DNA of 64,000 bases from Prochlorococcus sp. AG-388-A01 (lineage in GTDB: Bacteria; Cyanobacteriota; Cyanobacteriia; PCC-6307; Cyanobiaceae). A model generated the notes under the pieces. That model saw only the letters and a list, made by a program, of their open reading frames with translations. It was not told the origin of the DNA and made no database searches. The translations under genes were made by a program, and so were the position numbers. Position 1 is the first letter of the stretch; each line of letters opens with the position of its first letter. The stretch is from positions 1 to 64,000 of the forward strand of contig QCGK01000007.1 in assembly GCA_003279945.1 (NCBI GenBank), given 5' to 3'. Shown here in pieces: positions 1 to 9,811 of the stretch.

Positions 1-107
1 TTAGAAGTTGATTCTGATAATTAGTAAGATTTTAAATTAAGTTAAATATTATTAGACAGGATGGAGTACGACAATAGGATATTTCAGAATGATTTGGTTA
101 TTTTTTA

Positions 108-136
108 ATTAAATATAAAGGGTCTTTATATTTAAT
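108..136. repeat. perfect 12-bp inverted repeat ATTAAATATAAA-GGGTC-TTTATATTTAAT, 3' of gpx
   Basis: read directly; no clean U-tract on either strand. Confidence 0.75.
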
Positions 137-163
137 ATTTTAATTTGAATTATAAGAAGGTTG

Positions 164-643
164 TTATGAATCTAAGGCTACTTCGATAGCTGCTATTAAG
201 TTTTCGTCGAATGGTTTAACACCTGGCTTGAATCTTGCAATTACTTTACTATCTTTCCCAATCAGAAACTTCTCGAAATTCCATTCAACATCTCCTTCAG
301 GTTCAACTTTGTTAAGGGTTGTGTATGGTTCTGTGGTGTTGCCTTTGGCATGAACTTTTTCATAGATTTCAAACTTAACTCCATATTTTGTTGTGCAAAA
401 ATCTTTTATTTCTGAAAGAGAGTCGGGTTCTTGCTTTCCGAAATCATTACAAGGGAATGCAAGTATTCTTAAGCCTTTGCTTGAATATAAATCATGTAGC
501 CTTTGAAGATCCTCATACTGAGCAGTATTTCCGCAATAACTAGCTACATTAACAACTAAAATTACTTCCCCCGAATATTGACCTAGTTTTATGGATGATC
601 CGTCTGCGGAAAGAACAGTAGTATTTTGTACGTCAACTTGCAT
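164..643 (-). CDS. gpx: glutathione peroxidase family protein
   Basis: NVASYCGNTAQY, FPCNDFGKQEP and WNFEKFLI motifs. Confidence 0.93.
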   Translation of the reverse strand: MQVDVQNTTVLSADGSSIKLGQYSGEVILVVNVASYCGNTAQYEDLQRLHDLYSSKGLRILAFPCNDFGKQEPDSLSEIKDFCTTKYGVKFEIYEKVHAKGNTTEPYTTLNKVEPEGDVEWNFEKFLIGKDSKVIARFKPGVKPFDENLIAAIEVALDS

Positions 644-788
644 GTCTAAAAAAAATTACTCTTTGAAGATAGCATTGTATAGACTTTATTGTGTTTAATT
701 TATATGGTGGGTTTGGTTATTTCTTTTATAAGTTTTAATTTTTCATTTATTTAACCCTTTATAATTAATATTATTAATCAGTTTAAAT

Positions 789-1031
789 TTGGACCCATTA
801 GACCCACTTACTGAAATTATTAATTCCGGTCAAGGTTTTTCACCTGCAATTGCTTTAGAAAGAATAATTTGGGCAATGATTGGAATCTTTTTTTTAGGAT
901 CAATTTCAAAATCAATAACTAATAGCATGCGAAGTTCCAATTGGTTTGGTAGAAATTTTTTATTTAGTTATTCTAAAGATAAAAAAATTACAGATGATAC
1001 ATCTTCACAACCTTCTGGTGATGATGAATAA
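789..1031 (+). CDS. conserved hypothetical small membrane protein
   Basis: ORF of 80 aa with one hydrophobic segment, 12 nt upstream of purT. Confidence 0.7.
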   Translation: MDPLDPLTEIINSGQGFSPAIALERIIWAMIGIFFLGSISKSITNSMRSSNWFGRNFLFSYSKDKKITDDTSSQPSGDDE

Positions 1032-1042
1032 GTTTTATATAT

Positions 1043-2218
1043 ATGAAAGAATCAATTTTTTCTAAAAAGAGAATTTTATTGCTTGGTAGTGGCGAGCTTG
1101 GAAAAGAGTTAGTAATAGAATCCAAAAGATTAGGATTAGAAGTTATTGCAATTGATCGATATGAAAATGCACCTGCAATGCAAGTTGCTGATTATTCAAA
1201 AGTAATTGATATGGGAGATAAAAATATTTTAAAAAATGTTATAAAAGAATTTAAGCCTGACTATGTTGTCCCAGAAATAGAGGCACTTTCAATTGAGGCC
1301 CTAAAAGAACTCGAGGATGAAGGATTCAATATTGTTCCCAACGCAAGAACTGTAGAAATTACAATGAATAGAGATAAAATTAGAGACTTAGCTTCTAAAG
1401 ATTTAAAAATTAAAACTGCAAAGTTTGATTATATTTTTGAATTTGATGATTTAGAAAAAAAAGCAGATGAAATTGGATTTCCACTTTTACTTAAGCCTTT
1501 AATGAGCTCTTCAGGAAAAGGTCAGAGTTTGGTTGAAACAAAAAATGATTTACAAAATGCTTGGAAACAGGCACAAGCAAATTCAAGAGGAAAGGTTAAA
1601 GGTGTAATTATTGAAGAATTTATTAATTTTGATTTTGAGTTTACTCTTTTAACTGTAAGAAAAGAAAATGGTGAAAATATTTTTTGCTTACCAATTGGAC
1701 ATCTTCAATCTAATGGAGACTATCAATGTAGTTGGCAACCTGTAGATATCAACGAGTCCTTAATTATTGAAGCTAAGAAAATGACAAGTAGAATATTAAA
1801 TAACCTAAATGGAGCTGGATTATACGGAGTAGAGTTTTTTATAAAAGGAAGTGAGGTTATATTTTCAGAATTATCTCCAAGACCACACGACACTGGCATG
1901 GTTACTTTAGTTAGTCAAAATATTAATGAATTTGAATTACATTTAAGGGCTTTTTTAAATTTACCAATACCGCATATAGATCTAATAGAACCCTCTGCAA
2001 CCAGAGTAATACTTTCTAACCAAGAGTATCTAAATCCTATTTATGAGGGTCTTAATGAAGCGTTAGAATTCGAAAAGACTAAAGTGCTCATATTTGGCAA
2101 ACCAGTTTCCAGAAAAGGCAGAAGAATGGGTGTTGTTCTCTCATCAAATTCTGACATTGATTTGGCTAGAAAAAATGCAGATGAAGCTGCACGTAAAATA
2201 AAAGTCAGTACTACATAA
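1043..2218 (+). CDS. purT: formate-dependent phosphoribosylglycinamide formyltransferase (PurT)
   Basis: ATP-grasp protein with ILLLGSGELGKE, SSSGKGQS and ELSPRPHDTGMVT. Confidence 0.95.
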   Translation: MKESIFSKKRILLLGSGELGKELVIESKRLGLEVIAIDRYENAPAMQVADYSKVIDMGDKNILKNVIKEFKPDYVVPEIEALSIEALKELEDEGFNIVPNARTVEITMNRDKIRDLASKDLKIKTAKFDYIFEFDDLEKKADEIGFPLLLKPLMSSSGKGQSLVETKNDLQNAWKQAQANSRGKVKGVIIEEFINFDFEFTLLTVRKENGENIFCLPIGHLQSNGDYQCSWQPVDINESLIIEAKKMTSRILNNLNGAGLYGVEFFIKGSEVIFSELSPRPHDTGMVTLVSQNINEFELHLRAFLNLPIPHIDLIEPSATRVILSNQEYLNPIYEGLNEALEFEKTKVLIFGKPVSRKGRRMGVVLSSNSDIDLARKNADEAARKIKVSTT

Positions 2219-2311
2219 ATATTAAATAAAAATAACGAAAAAAATACTTATTTCCTTTGTTTTTGTTCTATCTCTCTCTGGGTATTATTTGAGTATGTTC
2301 TTTATTTCATA

Positions 2312-2512
2312 ATGATAGAAAATTATAAAGGTTGGGATATAACTTTAAATTGGGATAATAAAGATCATCTCAAGAGGGATAATACTAAAAGTAATTTTTT
2401 TAATCAAAAGGAAAAATGGATTGGTGTTCACTTAAATGGTGAAAAAATCTATGGTTCTTCTCTAAAAGAAATTAGGCATATTATTGATTATCCTAGTTTG
2501 CATGCAAATTAG
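2312..2512 (+). CDS. hypothetical protein
   Basis: ORF of 66 aa. Confidence 0.55.
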   Translation: MIENYKGWDITLNWDNKDHLKRDNTKSNFFNQKEKWIGVHLNGEKIYGSSLKEIRHIIDYPSLHAN

Positions 2513-2526
2513 GTTAAAAGATTTTT

Positions 2527-2688
2527 TTAATTATCCTGATTATTTTCATTATCTTCAATTAGTTCATTAGCAAGTTTTCTTAAATCTCCCTTAATCGAGA
2601 CCCATGTAAAGGCGATTATAAAAATTGAAGCAGATATTGCAACAGTGATTTTTTCGACAGGGGACATTCCAAGTGCAATGGCAAACAT
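2527..2688 (-). CDS. small single-TM protein (53 aa): MFAIALGMSPVEKITVAISASIFIIAFTWVSIKGDLRKLANELIEDNENNQDN
   Basis: manual translation, not in ORF track; hydrophobic segment plus charged tail. Confidence 0.65.
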   Translation of the reverse strand: MFAIALGMSPVEKITVAISASIFIIAFTWVSIKGDLRKLANELIEDNENNQDN

Positions 2689-2858
2689 TTCAAACCAAAT
2701 ACTAATTTTTCATTATATTGAATTTTTATAAATAGTTAGAATCAAATTTTTTTTTGCAATGATATTTAATTATTTAAAATATTAAAATAAAATTTAAATT
2801 TAAATTCCTTATCTTATTTATTGTTTCTGATTACAATTTTATTCAGTAAGATTAAATT

Positions 2859-3080
2859 ATGGAAAAAAAAAAGTGTCCCCAATGTAAAAATTTAATTTCA
2901 AAAACTTCTCCAACATGTTTATTTTGTGGCAGACCTAATAAATTTATAACTAAGGAATACGTCAATAAAAAGTGGAATGAAGATAATAATAAAAATGTAT
3001 TTGATTATATTTTAATTAATAAGTATCTTATATTTATTTCATTATTAATATTTACAATTGTTATTATTAAATTAGTTTAA
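2859..3080 (+). CDS. zinc-ribbon protein with C-terminal TM segment
   Basis: CPQCKNLISKTSPTCLFCGRPN (two CxxC pairs) then hydrophobic C-terminus. Confidence 0.7.
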   Translation: MEKKKCPQCKNLISKTSPTCLFCGRPNKFITKEYVNKKWNEDNNKNVFDYILINKYLIFISLLIFTIVIIKLV

Positions 3081-3093
3081 TATTATCAATAAA

Positions 3094-5700
3094 TCACTCT
3101 ATTATTGCATCTAATACTTCTTTAGTATTTGTTGATAATTTATTTTTTTTAATCTGCTTTATTGTTTCTATCATATTACTTTTGTAAGGTTCAGAATAAT
3201 AATTGTATCTACTAAATATTTTCACAAAACGTGAAATTACTATTGGATTTAATTTATCAAAGTCAATTATCTTTTTTGCAATATATTTATAACCAGAACC
3301 ATCTATTGCATGAAAAGTACTATTTCTTGTTACGAAAGTATTTAATATGGCTCTTAAAGTGTTTGGTGATTTTGAATCATAAAACTTATTTTCAAATAAT
3401 TTTTCTATACCGCCAGTCTTATCATCAGTTTCTATAGATGCATTGAATGAAAACCAACTATCTAATACGACACTATTATTTTTCCATTTATTGAAGAAAA
3501 TATTTGAAATAGTCTGTCTCTCAGGACAATTAATCCTGCTGAAGGAATTCAATGCAGCTTTTGCTAGGGTCATCGAATTACTGTCGACATAATTTATTAT
3601 TTTGCTTTTAATTTCATTATCATCACTGTGTAAAATTAGTTTCCAAATAGTTTCGATTAGTTTCCTTTCGTTTTTACCTTCTGGCCAAACTTTATTTACA
3701 CTTTTTTCTATTTCTTGGAGCTTAAAAAATAATTCTTTTTTTAATTTGGTACCGAATAAATAATTTAATTCGTCAATAGTTTTATATATTTTTAAAGGGT
3801 CAATATTTTCAATCTCTGATTCAATTTCAGCAAAAGTTGGAATACTTAGTAATTCTGATAAAAGAGAAAAATTAATATCTTTATTTTTTATAAATGAAAT
3901 TAAGGTACTTATTAATTTCTTTTCAACTTTATGATCAGGTTTTTCATCTAATCTGGATAAGATGATTTTTTTATAAAATACTTTTACAGTATTTGATAGT
4001 GTGAAAAAATCTTTTTCATATTTTAAGATTAAAAATTTTTCATCCAAGGTAGTGTCTGATTCCCACTCAACTGGTGAAGAGAATTCGCGAAAATAAGTTA
4101 CTAAAGGGATTTGGAGATGAGATCTTACATTCCTAAAAATAAATTCTTGTTTTTTTGTTTTTAAAACAACTGTTTTTTGTATTATTTTATTTTCACCGCA
4201 AAATATAGCCAGATTTATAGGAATTATTAGAGGTAAATCATTATATGGGTTCCTCTTTATTGGATTACTTTGAGAGGCTTGAATTGTAAGTTTTTCGTCT
4301 GATTGATCCCAGATTCTCTTGAATTTAACTTTTGGTGTGCCATTTTGCTTGTACCAGACTGTAAAGTCTTTAGGATCGATTTCCTTATTTTGCTCTAAAA
4401 TTTTATCGACAAATTGGTCTATTGTTGCTGCCTTGCCATCATATGTTGAGATGTAATTACTAAATCCTTTATAGAAATTTTCATCTTTTACAAGCTTGTT
4501 AAGCATTCTAATTATTTCTGATCCTTTCTCATATATTGTGGTCGTATAGAAATTGTCTATTTCTTGATATTTTTCTGGCATTACAGGATGTGATGTTGGA
4601 CCAGAATCTTCTCTAAATTGATTTCTTCTGAGAAATTTTGCATCCTCAAGTCTTTTGATTTCATGATTATGAAGGTCTGCAGTGAATTGTTGATCTCTAA
4701 ATACTGTTAAACCCTCTTTTAGAGATAATTGAAACCAATCCCTACAAGTTACTCTATTACCGGTCCAATTATGGAAGTATTCATGAGCGATCACCCCCTC
4801 TATTCTTTCTAATTCCTCATCAGTTGTGGTTTCAGAATTAGCTAGTATTAGTTTTGAGTTGAAAATATTGAGACTTTTATTTTCCATTGCTCCCATATTA
4901 AAGTGCCTGACTGCAACTATATTGAACAATGACAAATCGTATTCAAGGTTATATTTATTCTCATCCCATCTCATTGATCTCTTTAAGGAACTTATTGCAT
5001 GATGAACATATTTTTCATCGCCATACTCAACATAAATATTTATTTTTACTTTTTTATTTGATTTTGTTGTGAAATTGTCTTTTACACAATTAAGTTTCCC
5101 TGCTACCAATGCAAATAGATATGAGGGTTTCGGATATGGGTCTTCCCAAATTATTTCATGTCGATTATTTGTAAGATTATTTTCTTTTACAACGTTACCA
5201 TTTGAAAGTAAGACAGGATAATCATTCTTGTCTGCCTCAATTCTCACAGTGTATTTACTTAAAATATCAGGCCTATCAGAGTGAAAACTTATCCTTCTAA
5301 ATCCCTCTGCCTCGCATTGTGTTGTTATAATTCCATTGCTTTCATACATTCCTAAAAGGGATGTATTTTCCTTCGGTTTAATTATCCCTTCTATTTTTAG
5401 TAAAAAATTATCTTTATTTATATTTTTAATTTTTAATTTATTTTTTTGTTGTTTGTAGTATTCCTCTTTTATTAGTGTGTCATCTATTAATATTTTTTTT
5501 ATGAATATATCTGTACCATCAAGAATAAGATTTCTGGTATTCTTATTTTTTTTTACTAATTTTAGTCTCGTCGTTACATTAACTGTATTTTTCTTAATTA
5601 CGAAGTCCAAAAAAATTTCTGGAATTTCATAATCAAAAACTTTGTAATCTTCAAGTTTTACATATCTTGAAATACTCTTTTGGTTTTTTGGATTTTTCAT
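3094..5700 (-). CDS. pepN: aminopeptidase N
   Basis: GAMENKSLN and HEYFHNWTGNRVTCRDWFQLSLKEGLT. Confidence 0.97.
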   Translation of the reverse strand: MKNPKNQKSISRYVKLEDYKVFDYEIPEIFLDFVIKKNTVNVTTRLKLVKKNKNTRNLILDGTDIFIKKILIDDTLIKEEYYKQQKNKLKIKNINKDNFLLKIEGIIKPKENTSLLGMYESNGIITTQCEAEGFRRISFHSDRPDILSKYTVRIEADKNDYPVLLSNGNVVKENNLTNNRHEIIWEDPYPKPSYLFALVAGKLNCVKDNFTTKSNKKVKINIYVEYGDEKYVHHAISSLKRSMRWDENKYNLEYDLSLFNIVAVRHFNMGAMENKSLNIFNSKLILANSETTTDEELERIEGVIAHEYFHNWTGNRVTCRDWFQLSLKEGLTVFRDQQFTADLHNHEIKRLEDAKFLRRNQFREDSGPTSHPVMPEKYQEIDNFYTTTIYEKGSEIIRMLNKLVKDENFYKGFSNYISTYDGKAATIDQFVDKILEQNKEIDPKDFTVWYKQNGTPKVKFKRIWDQSDEKLTIQASQSNPIKRNPYNDLPLIIPINLAIFCGENKIIQKTVVLKTKKQEFIFRNVRSHLQIPLVTYFREFSSPVEWESDTTLDEKFLILKYEKDFFTLSNTVKVFYKKIILSRLDEKPDHKVEKKLISTLISFIKNKDINFSLLSELLSIPTFAEIESEIENIDPLKIYKTIDELNYLFGTKLKKELFFKLQEIEKSVNKVWPEGKNERKLIETIWKLILHSDDNEIKSKIINYVDSNSMTLAKAALNSFSRINCPERQTISNIFFNKWKNNSVVLDSWFSFNASIETDDKTGGIEKLFENKFYDSKSPNTLRAILNTFVTRNSTFHAIDGSGYKYIAKKIIDFDKLNPIVISRFVKIFSRYNYYSEPYKSNMIETIKQIKKNKLSTNTKEVLDAIIE

Positions 5701-5750
5701 CTTTAAAAAGAAGTTCAGAAGTTAAATAATCTAGGATACTTATTTTGAAA

Positions 5751-6116
5751 TTATAAGTTTGGGCTATTATCTTCTGTTTCACAAAAATGTGATTTAATCT
5801 CCCCAGAAGGTAGTAGTTCGTATAAAGAAGGATTATTAATATCAGGTGATCCGTCCTTATTAAATTCGTACCTCCAGTCCCATTTTTTATCTGTAAAGGA
5901 AATATAGTCTTTTCTTAGAGAGTATGGAAGCATTAGCTTTGTTTTATTCCAATCAATATTTATAAATGCTCCTGGCTTTAATTCAGATATCTTTTCTACT
6001 ATTGAAAAGTCTCCATTAATATTATTTCTCATCACAAGATTAAGCTTTGAATTTTCACAAACATAGCTAGTATTTAAAGCTAATAAAAGTATTGAGGTAA
6101 TAAAAAATGAATAAAT
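5751..6116 (-). CDS. putative exported protein; extended start proposed (ORF track start 6035)
   Basis: frame open upstream of 6035 encodes a signal-peptide-like MYSFFITSILLLALNTSYVCENS; AGGAG lies 8 nt before an ATT codon at 6116-6114. Confidence 0.65.
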   Translation of the reverse strand: MYSFFITSILLLALNTSYVCENSKLNLVMRNNINGDFSIVEKISELKPGAFINIDWNKTKLMLPYSLRKDYISFTDKKWDWRYEFNKDGSPDINNPSLYELLPSGEIKSHFCETEDNSPNL

Positions 6117-6185
6117 TTTTTGAACTCCTTTTAAAGTAGATTTACTTTCAAGCTAAATGACTTAATAAAAGATCTTTTGGATAAT

Positions 6186-6908
6186 TTAAATCATTATAGA
6201 TTGCATACTCTTTAGATCTACAAGATTACAATTTAATTTCTCTTCATAATCCTGGACTGAAATAAAATTATTTAAAAATCCTGAATATTTTGCATCTCCG
6301 CCCACGGTACTTGAAAGTATATATTTTGGATTGAATTTGTTAATCAATTTAGGTATTACATCAGCACCTTTAACAAAAGAACCTACTAAGGGTAATTCTA
6401 AATTTTTTGTAGGAGTAATGACTGCATCAAGATTTTGTTTATTTAAATTTTCATCAAGATATCCATGGGGCTCTATATAAAAACTATTATCTTGATCGTC
6501 CTTAACAATATATCCGTTCTCTATTTGTGGTACCGGAGCCCCAGCAGTGGCTTCAAAAGTTAAATTGAATTGATTAATCTTTTCAGCTGGTTTAAGCATT
6601 TTTATTGAACTAAAACCAATTTTTTCTAATGTTTCAATAGCACTTTTAGGGCAAATTATAGGAATATCCTTTCTGAACATTTCTAATGTTGGAACGTGAC
6701 AATGATCAGGTAATCCTTGAGTTAATAAAATAATATCTATTTTTTTATCTATTAGTATTTCTTCTTCTAATGATCCTTTAAAAAACCACTCACCTGGTGG
6801 AAATATTAAATCTCCTTTGAGCCAAGGATCAATAATTAAATTGGTTTTTTGAAATTTTATAAGCCAACCATTTGAACCAAGGTAGGTCGCTTCAAAAGTC
6901 ATTTTCAA
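6186..6908 (-). CDS. MBL-fold (beta-lactamase superfamily) protein with atypical metal motif
   Basis: LGSNGWLIKFQKTNLIIDPW N-terminus; QGLPDHCH in place of HxHxDH. Confidence 0.75.
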   Translation of the reverse strand: MKMTFEATYLGSNGWLIKFQKTNLIIDPWLKGDLIFPPGEWFFKGSLEEEILIDKKIDIILLTQGLPDHCHVPTLEMFRKDIPIICPKSAIETLEKIGFSSIKMLKPAEKINQFNLTFEATAGAPVPQIENGYIVKDDQDNSFYIEPHGYLDENLNKQNLDAVITPTKNLELPLVGSFVKGADVIPKLINKFNPKYILSSTVGGDAKYSGFLNNFISVQDYEEKLNCNLVDLKSMQSIMI

Positions 6909-6968
6909 TTCATTGTTTTACTAGACTATAAAGTAATTTTGGCTTTATCGAGAAATTACTAATTTAGA

Positions 6969-7271
6969 TTAGTTTGCTTCATTTAAGATTTGAAATGACT
7001 TTCTTTTTAGATTAAATATTAAAACTTGATTATCTTTATAATTATTCTCAAAGTTTTCTTTTTCTAGCATTTGTATTGGTATTAGAGCTAATCCTCCTGT
7101 TCCTGAAAATATGATTGGCATGGTGCTATTTTTAGTCCCATTCATTTTTTGTAAGTCAATAGCTTGAGAAACTATCTTTCTGGCTTTATCAAATCCGTAT
7201 TCTTCTATTAATTCAGGCCATAAAAAGTTAACTGATTCATATTTCGAAAACTCAATTTGTACTGTTTTCAT
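6969..7271 (-). CDS. hypothetical protein
   Basis: ORF of 100 aa. Confidence 0.7.
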   Translation of the reverse strand: MKTVQIEFSKYESVNFLWPELIEEYGFDKARKIVSQAIDLQKMNGTKNSTMPIIFSGTGGLALIPIQMLEKENFENNYKDNQVLIFNLKRKSFQILNEAN

Positions 7272-7316
7272 TAAAAAATAATAGATATACAGTGATTAAC
7301 TAATTAAGATATTTAC

Positions 7317-7502
7317 TTAATTACTATTTTTAAACCTATCCATGACTAGTTGCAACATATCTACTACATCACCATCAGTTAAATTTAAATCCTTCTTTAA
7401 ATCATTGCAAGTTAAATTCATTTCAAGTGCCGCTTCAGCCATATGATTAACTTTTTGGTTATCACCGCCCAATGAAATAAAGGGATTGAAGTTTTCTATC
7501 AT
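7317..7502 (-). CDS. hypothetical protein
   Basis: ORF of 61 aa. Confidence 0.65.
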   Translation of the reverse strand: MIENFNPFISLGGDNQKVNHMAEAALEMNLTCNDLKKDLNLTDGDVVDMLQLVMDRFKNSN

Positions 7503-7609
7503 TTAATACTTGTTGTTACCACTTAGTTCTAGCTAAGAAATAATCAATTATCATTTATTGATACAGAAGCTTATAAATATGTTATTTAATATTTAGAAAG
7601 TTTTTATTT

Positions 7610-7990
7610 TTAAACTAGGGATATTGATATACCTTTTGATATCAATGCGAATCTTCTGGCTCTCACAAGTAAAGGAAATATCAAATTTGTTCGTTTAGTT
7701 GATTTAAACACTCTAGAAAGTAACAAAAGTAAACTACTTGAAGGATTATTTATCTGTTTGCAAATAGTATTAATTGCATCTGCCCCATGAAAGATATCTT
7801 CATCTTTAAGGAGAATAGCTCCTTTATCCAGGTCATAACCTTTCTCTAGGAGGGATTTAATTAGAGTTAAATTTTTACGACCATCAAGAATTTTAATATT
7901 ATTTATCTTGCTTTTGATCTCAAGGAGCTCAGCAAAATGATTGCAGAATGGGCATTCTCCATCATAAATAAAGGTATGGTTGGAAGTCAT
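7610..7990 (-). CDS. DCC-type thiol-disulfide oxidoreductase (DUF393)
   Basis: FIYDGECPFCN and NIKILDGRK. Confidence 0.85.
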   Translation of the reverse strand: MTSNHTFIYDGECPFCNHFAELLEIKSKINNIKILDGRKNLTLIKSLLEKGYDLDKGAILLKDEDIFHGADAINTICKQINNPSSSLLLLLSRVFKSTKRTNLIFPLLVRARRFALISKGISISLV

Positions 7991-8193
7991 TAGAAAAAAA
8001 CAGTTTTGATGGTCTTAAAGTTCGCCAACAAAATAATAATGCCCCGATAATAGAACAAATAATAAAAGTTTTGTGGATTTCTAACATAAGGGGATAGCTA
8101 TAAGATTCTAATAATTACGAAGAAATGTCTCAATATAGGTATATTTTTCATAAAAATCTGTATGCTTACTCGGAGATATTATGTTTTAAAATC

Positions 8194-8331
8194 ATGAATT
8201 TATTAGCTTCTTTTGCTTTAGGTGGTTTCAATCCTTGGGCAGCAGGGTTTGGAATTGGTTCTTTAGTCCTTTTTGGTCTTGTTGGTCTTGTCGCTGGTCC
8301 AAATCTAAAGAATTTTGACCCTGATGCATAA
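8194..8331 (+). CDS. small hydrophobic protein MNLLASFALGGFNPWAAGFGIGSLVLFGLVGLVAGPNLKNFDPDA
   Basis: internal ATG of the 8125-8331 ORF fits a compact TM protein; followed by a terminator. Confidence 0.65.
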   Translation: MNLLASFALGGFNPWAAGFGIGSLVLFGLVGLVAGPNLKNFDPDA

Positions 8332-8355
8332 ATCATCATACTTAATATAGATTTT

Positions 8356-8380
8356 AAAAGACTCATTTGAGTCTTTTTTT
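8356..8380 (+). terminator. intrinsic terminator AAAAGACTCA-TT-TGAGTCTTTT + T-run
   Basis: perfect stem followed by Ts, after 8194-8331. Confidence 0.85.
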
Positions 8381-8439
8381 TATGCGGTTTTTAAAATTTA
8401 TTTTTAGAATCAGATTAAAATCTTTATTTAGCCAAAGAA

Positions 8440-8709
8440 ATGTTGTTGAATCCTTTTTATCCATTTACTTTTTTGAAAATCTCTTCTCTAAAGGCCACTA
8501 TTGTTTTTTTATCAATTCTTCTAATAAAATCAAACCTGCTTAGATTGAAAGGGGGACTAATAGGTGGACTTTTTGCTTTGATGCTCATATCAGGAATATT
8601 AGCTTCTAGTACTTTAGCTTTAGGGTCTTTAGTTTATGCTTATAGATTAAAGAAAAAATCTAATCCTGATGATAATCAAATTCAGGATTTAGAAACTGTT
8701 AATGTTTAA
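8440..8709 (+). CDS. hypothetical membrane protein
   Basis: ORF with hydrophobic segments; start codon uncertain. Confidence 0.6.
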   Translation: MLLNPFYPFTFLKISSLKATIVFLSILLIKSNLLRLKGGLIGGLFALMLISGILASSTLALGSLVYAYRLKKKSNPDDNQIQDLETVNV

Positions 8710-8741
8710 GATATTTTGTGAATTTAATCCAACTGGATTAT

Positions 8742-8858
8742 TTAAAAAGGGGTTCCTGGGACAAAATGCAATACTAAAAATCCAAAACCGGCTGCAAAAA
8801 CAATTGAAACTGCAATGATAAGAAGGCCTGAAGCCATCCCCCCTTCGTTAAATGCCAT
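8742..8858 (-). CDS. small single-TM protein (38 aa): MAFNEGGMASGLLIIAVSIVFAAGFGFLVLHFVPGTPF
   Basis: manual translation; not in ORF track. Confidence 0.65.
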   Translation of the reverse strand: MAFNEGGMASGLLIIAVSIVFAAGFGFLVLHFVPGTPF

Positions 8859-8927
8859 ATAGTTAGTTATTTTAAATTTATAATAGAACATATTTGTTAC
8901 CAAGTAATAGTTCTAATTACTCAAAAA

Positions 8928-9107
8928 TTATCCAAATTTATTATTAATGGTGAATAAAAGTAAAAAGATTGAAGTTAATGAGATGATAAAACCAAAAATT
9001 ATTAATGGTTTAGATTTGACGTTTTCTTCTTGCTTAACATTACTTTTAGAAGAAGATAAATTTCTATCTTTTTTTTTATAAATAAGATTGGGAAAAGGTT
9101 TAATCAC
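8928..9107 (-). CDS. small membrane protein (59 aa, GTG start): VIKPFPNLIYKKKDRNLSSSKSNVKQEENVKSKPLIIFGFIISLTSIFLLLFTINNKFG
   Basis: manual translation; C-terminal TM. Confidence 0.6.
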   Translation of the reverse strand: MIKPFPNLIYKKKDRNLSSSKSNVKQEENVKSKPLIIFGFIISLTSIFLLLFTINNKFG

Positions 9108-9131
9108 GATAAAATTTAAGATCTTAGCTAA

Positions 9132-9449
9132 TTACCCTAAGGTTTTGAACAAATCTTTATGGTAATCAACAATATTTTGACAACTTATAACTGGTGTAAA
9201 TTCCATAAGTATGCCGAATTTTGCTCTCCATGGGGCAAAATGCTCAAAAATTTCTTTGTCACTTTGAGCCTTACATAAACAGACTACTCTCCCTTCTCCT
9301 GGGGCATGTACTCTAAATAACATCTCAAATTTATCTGTTTTATCTGATTTTGCCATTTCACCGTTTTCCCAGGCTTCAACAAATAGTTGATAAGCTTTTA
9401 TTTGATTTTCAATGTCTGGGAATTGGCAGTCAGCAAGAAATAATTGCAT
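9132..9449 (-). CDS. DUF3303-like protein
   Basis: MQLFLADCQFPDIENQ and RVVCLCKAQSDKEIFEHFAPWRAKFG. Confidence 0.7.
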   Translation of the reverse strand: MQLFLADCQFPDIENQIKAYQLFVEAWENGEMAKSDKTDKFEMLFRVHAPGEGRVVCLCKAQSDKEIFEHFAPWRAKFGILMEFTPVISCQNIVDYHKDLFKTLG

Positions 9450-9539
9450 AGGAGTATTTTATAGTTTATTTATTATCCTTCAAAAACTTATTTATTTTAT
9501 GGACTGTTTGAATTTGAAGATCAGAAAAACAATATATTT

Positions 9540-9692
9540 CTAAATAAAATGAGAAGATATAGTCTCTAAAAATTTTCCAATATCTTTTTTATATAAACTA
9601 TCTGTGATTTTTAAAGAGAATAATTCATAATCGTTTCTTTCTTTTTCTTTATTATCAAAATTAATATTTCTCTGAAATGAAATATTCTTCAT
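9540..9692 (-). CDS. hypothetical small protein (50 aa)
   Basis: manual translation MKNISFQRNINFDNKEKERNDYELFSLKITDSLYKKDIGKFLETISSHFI. Confidence 0.45.
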   Translation of the reverse strand: MKNISFQRNINFDNKEKERNDYELFSLKITDSLYKKDIGKFLETISSHFI

Positions 9693-9811
9693 TGTTAATA
9701 TTGATCACTATTTAAAATTTAAACAAATTTAGGTAAAAGGCAAATTTCTTTACATTATGTTTTTAAAAGAGAAATGAGTAATTCAATCAGAGAATATTTA
9801 CTTTATTCAAC

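Noticed and set aside
3231-3437. 68-aa plus-strand ORF antisense to pepN
   Set aside because: Lies inside a strongly supported minus-strand gene; low-complexity Leu/Tyr/His-rich shadow translation.
6167-6178. 12-bp palindrome AAAAGATCTTTT
   Set aside because: Short A/T-rich palindrome without loop or other supporting context; expected by chance at this composition.
8166-8366. 66-aa minus-strand ORF
   Set aside because: Antisense to a better small TM protein and runs across the plus-strand terminator.
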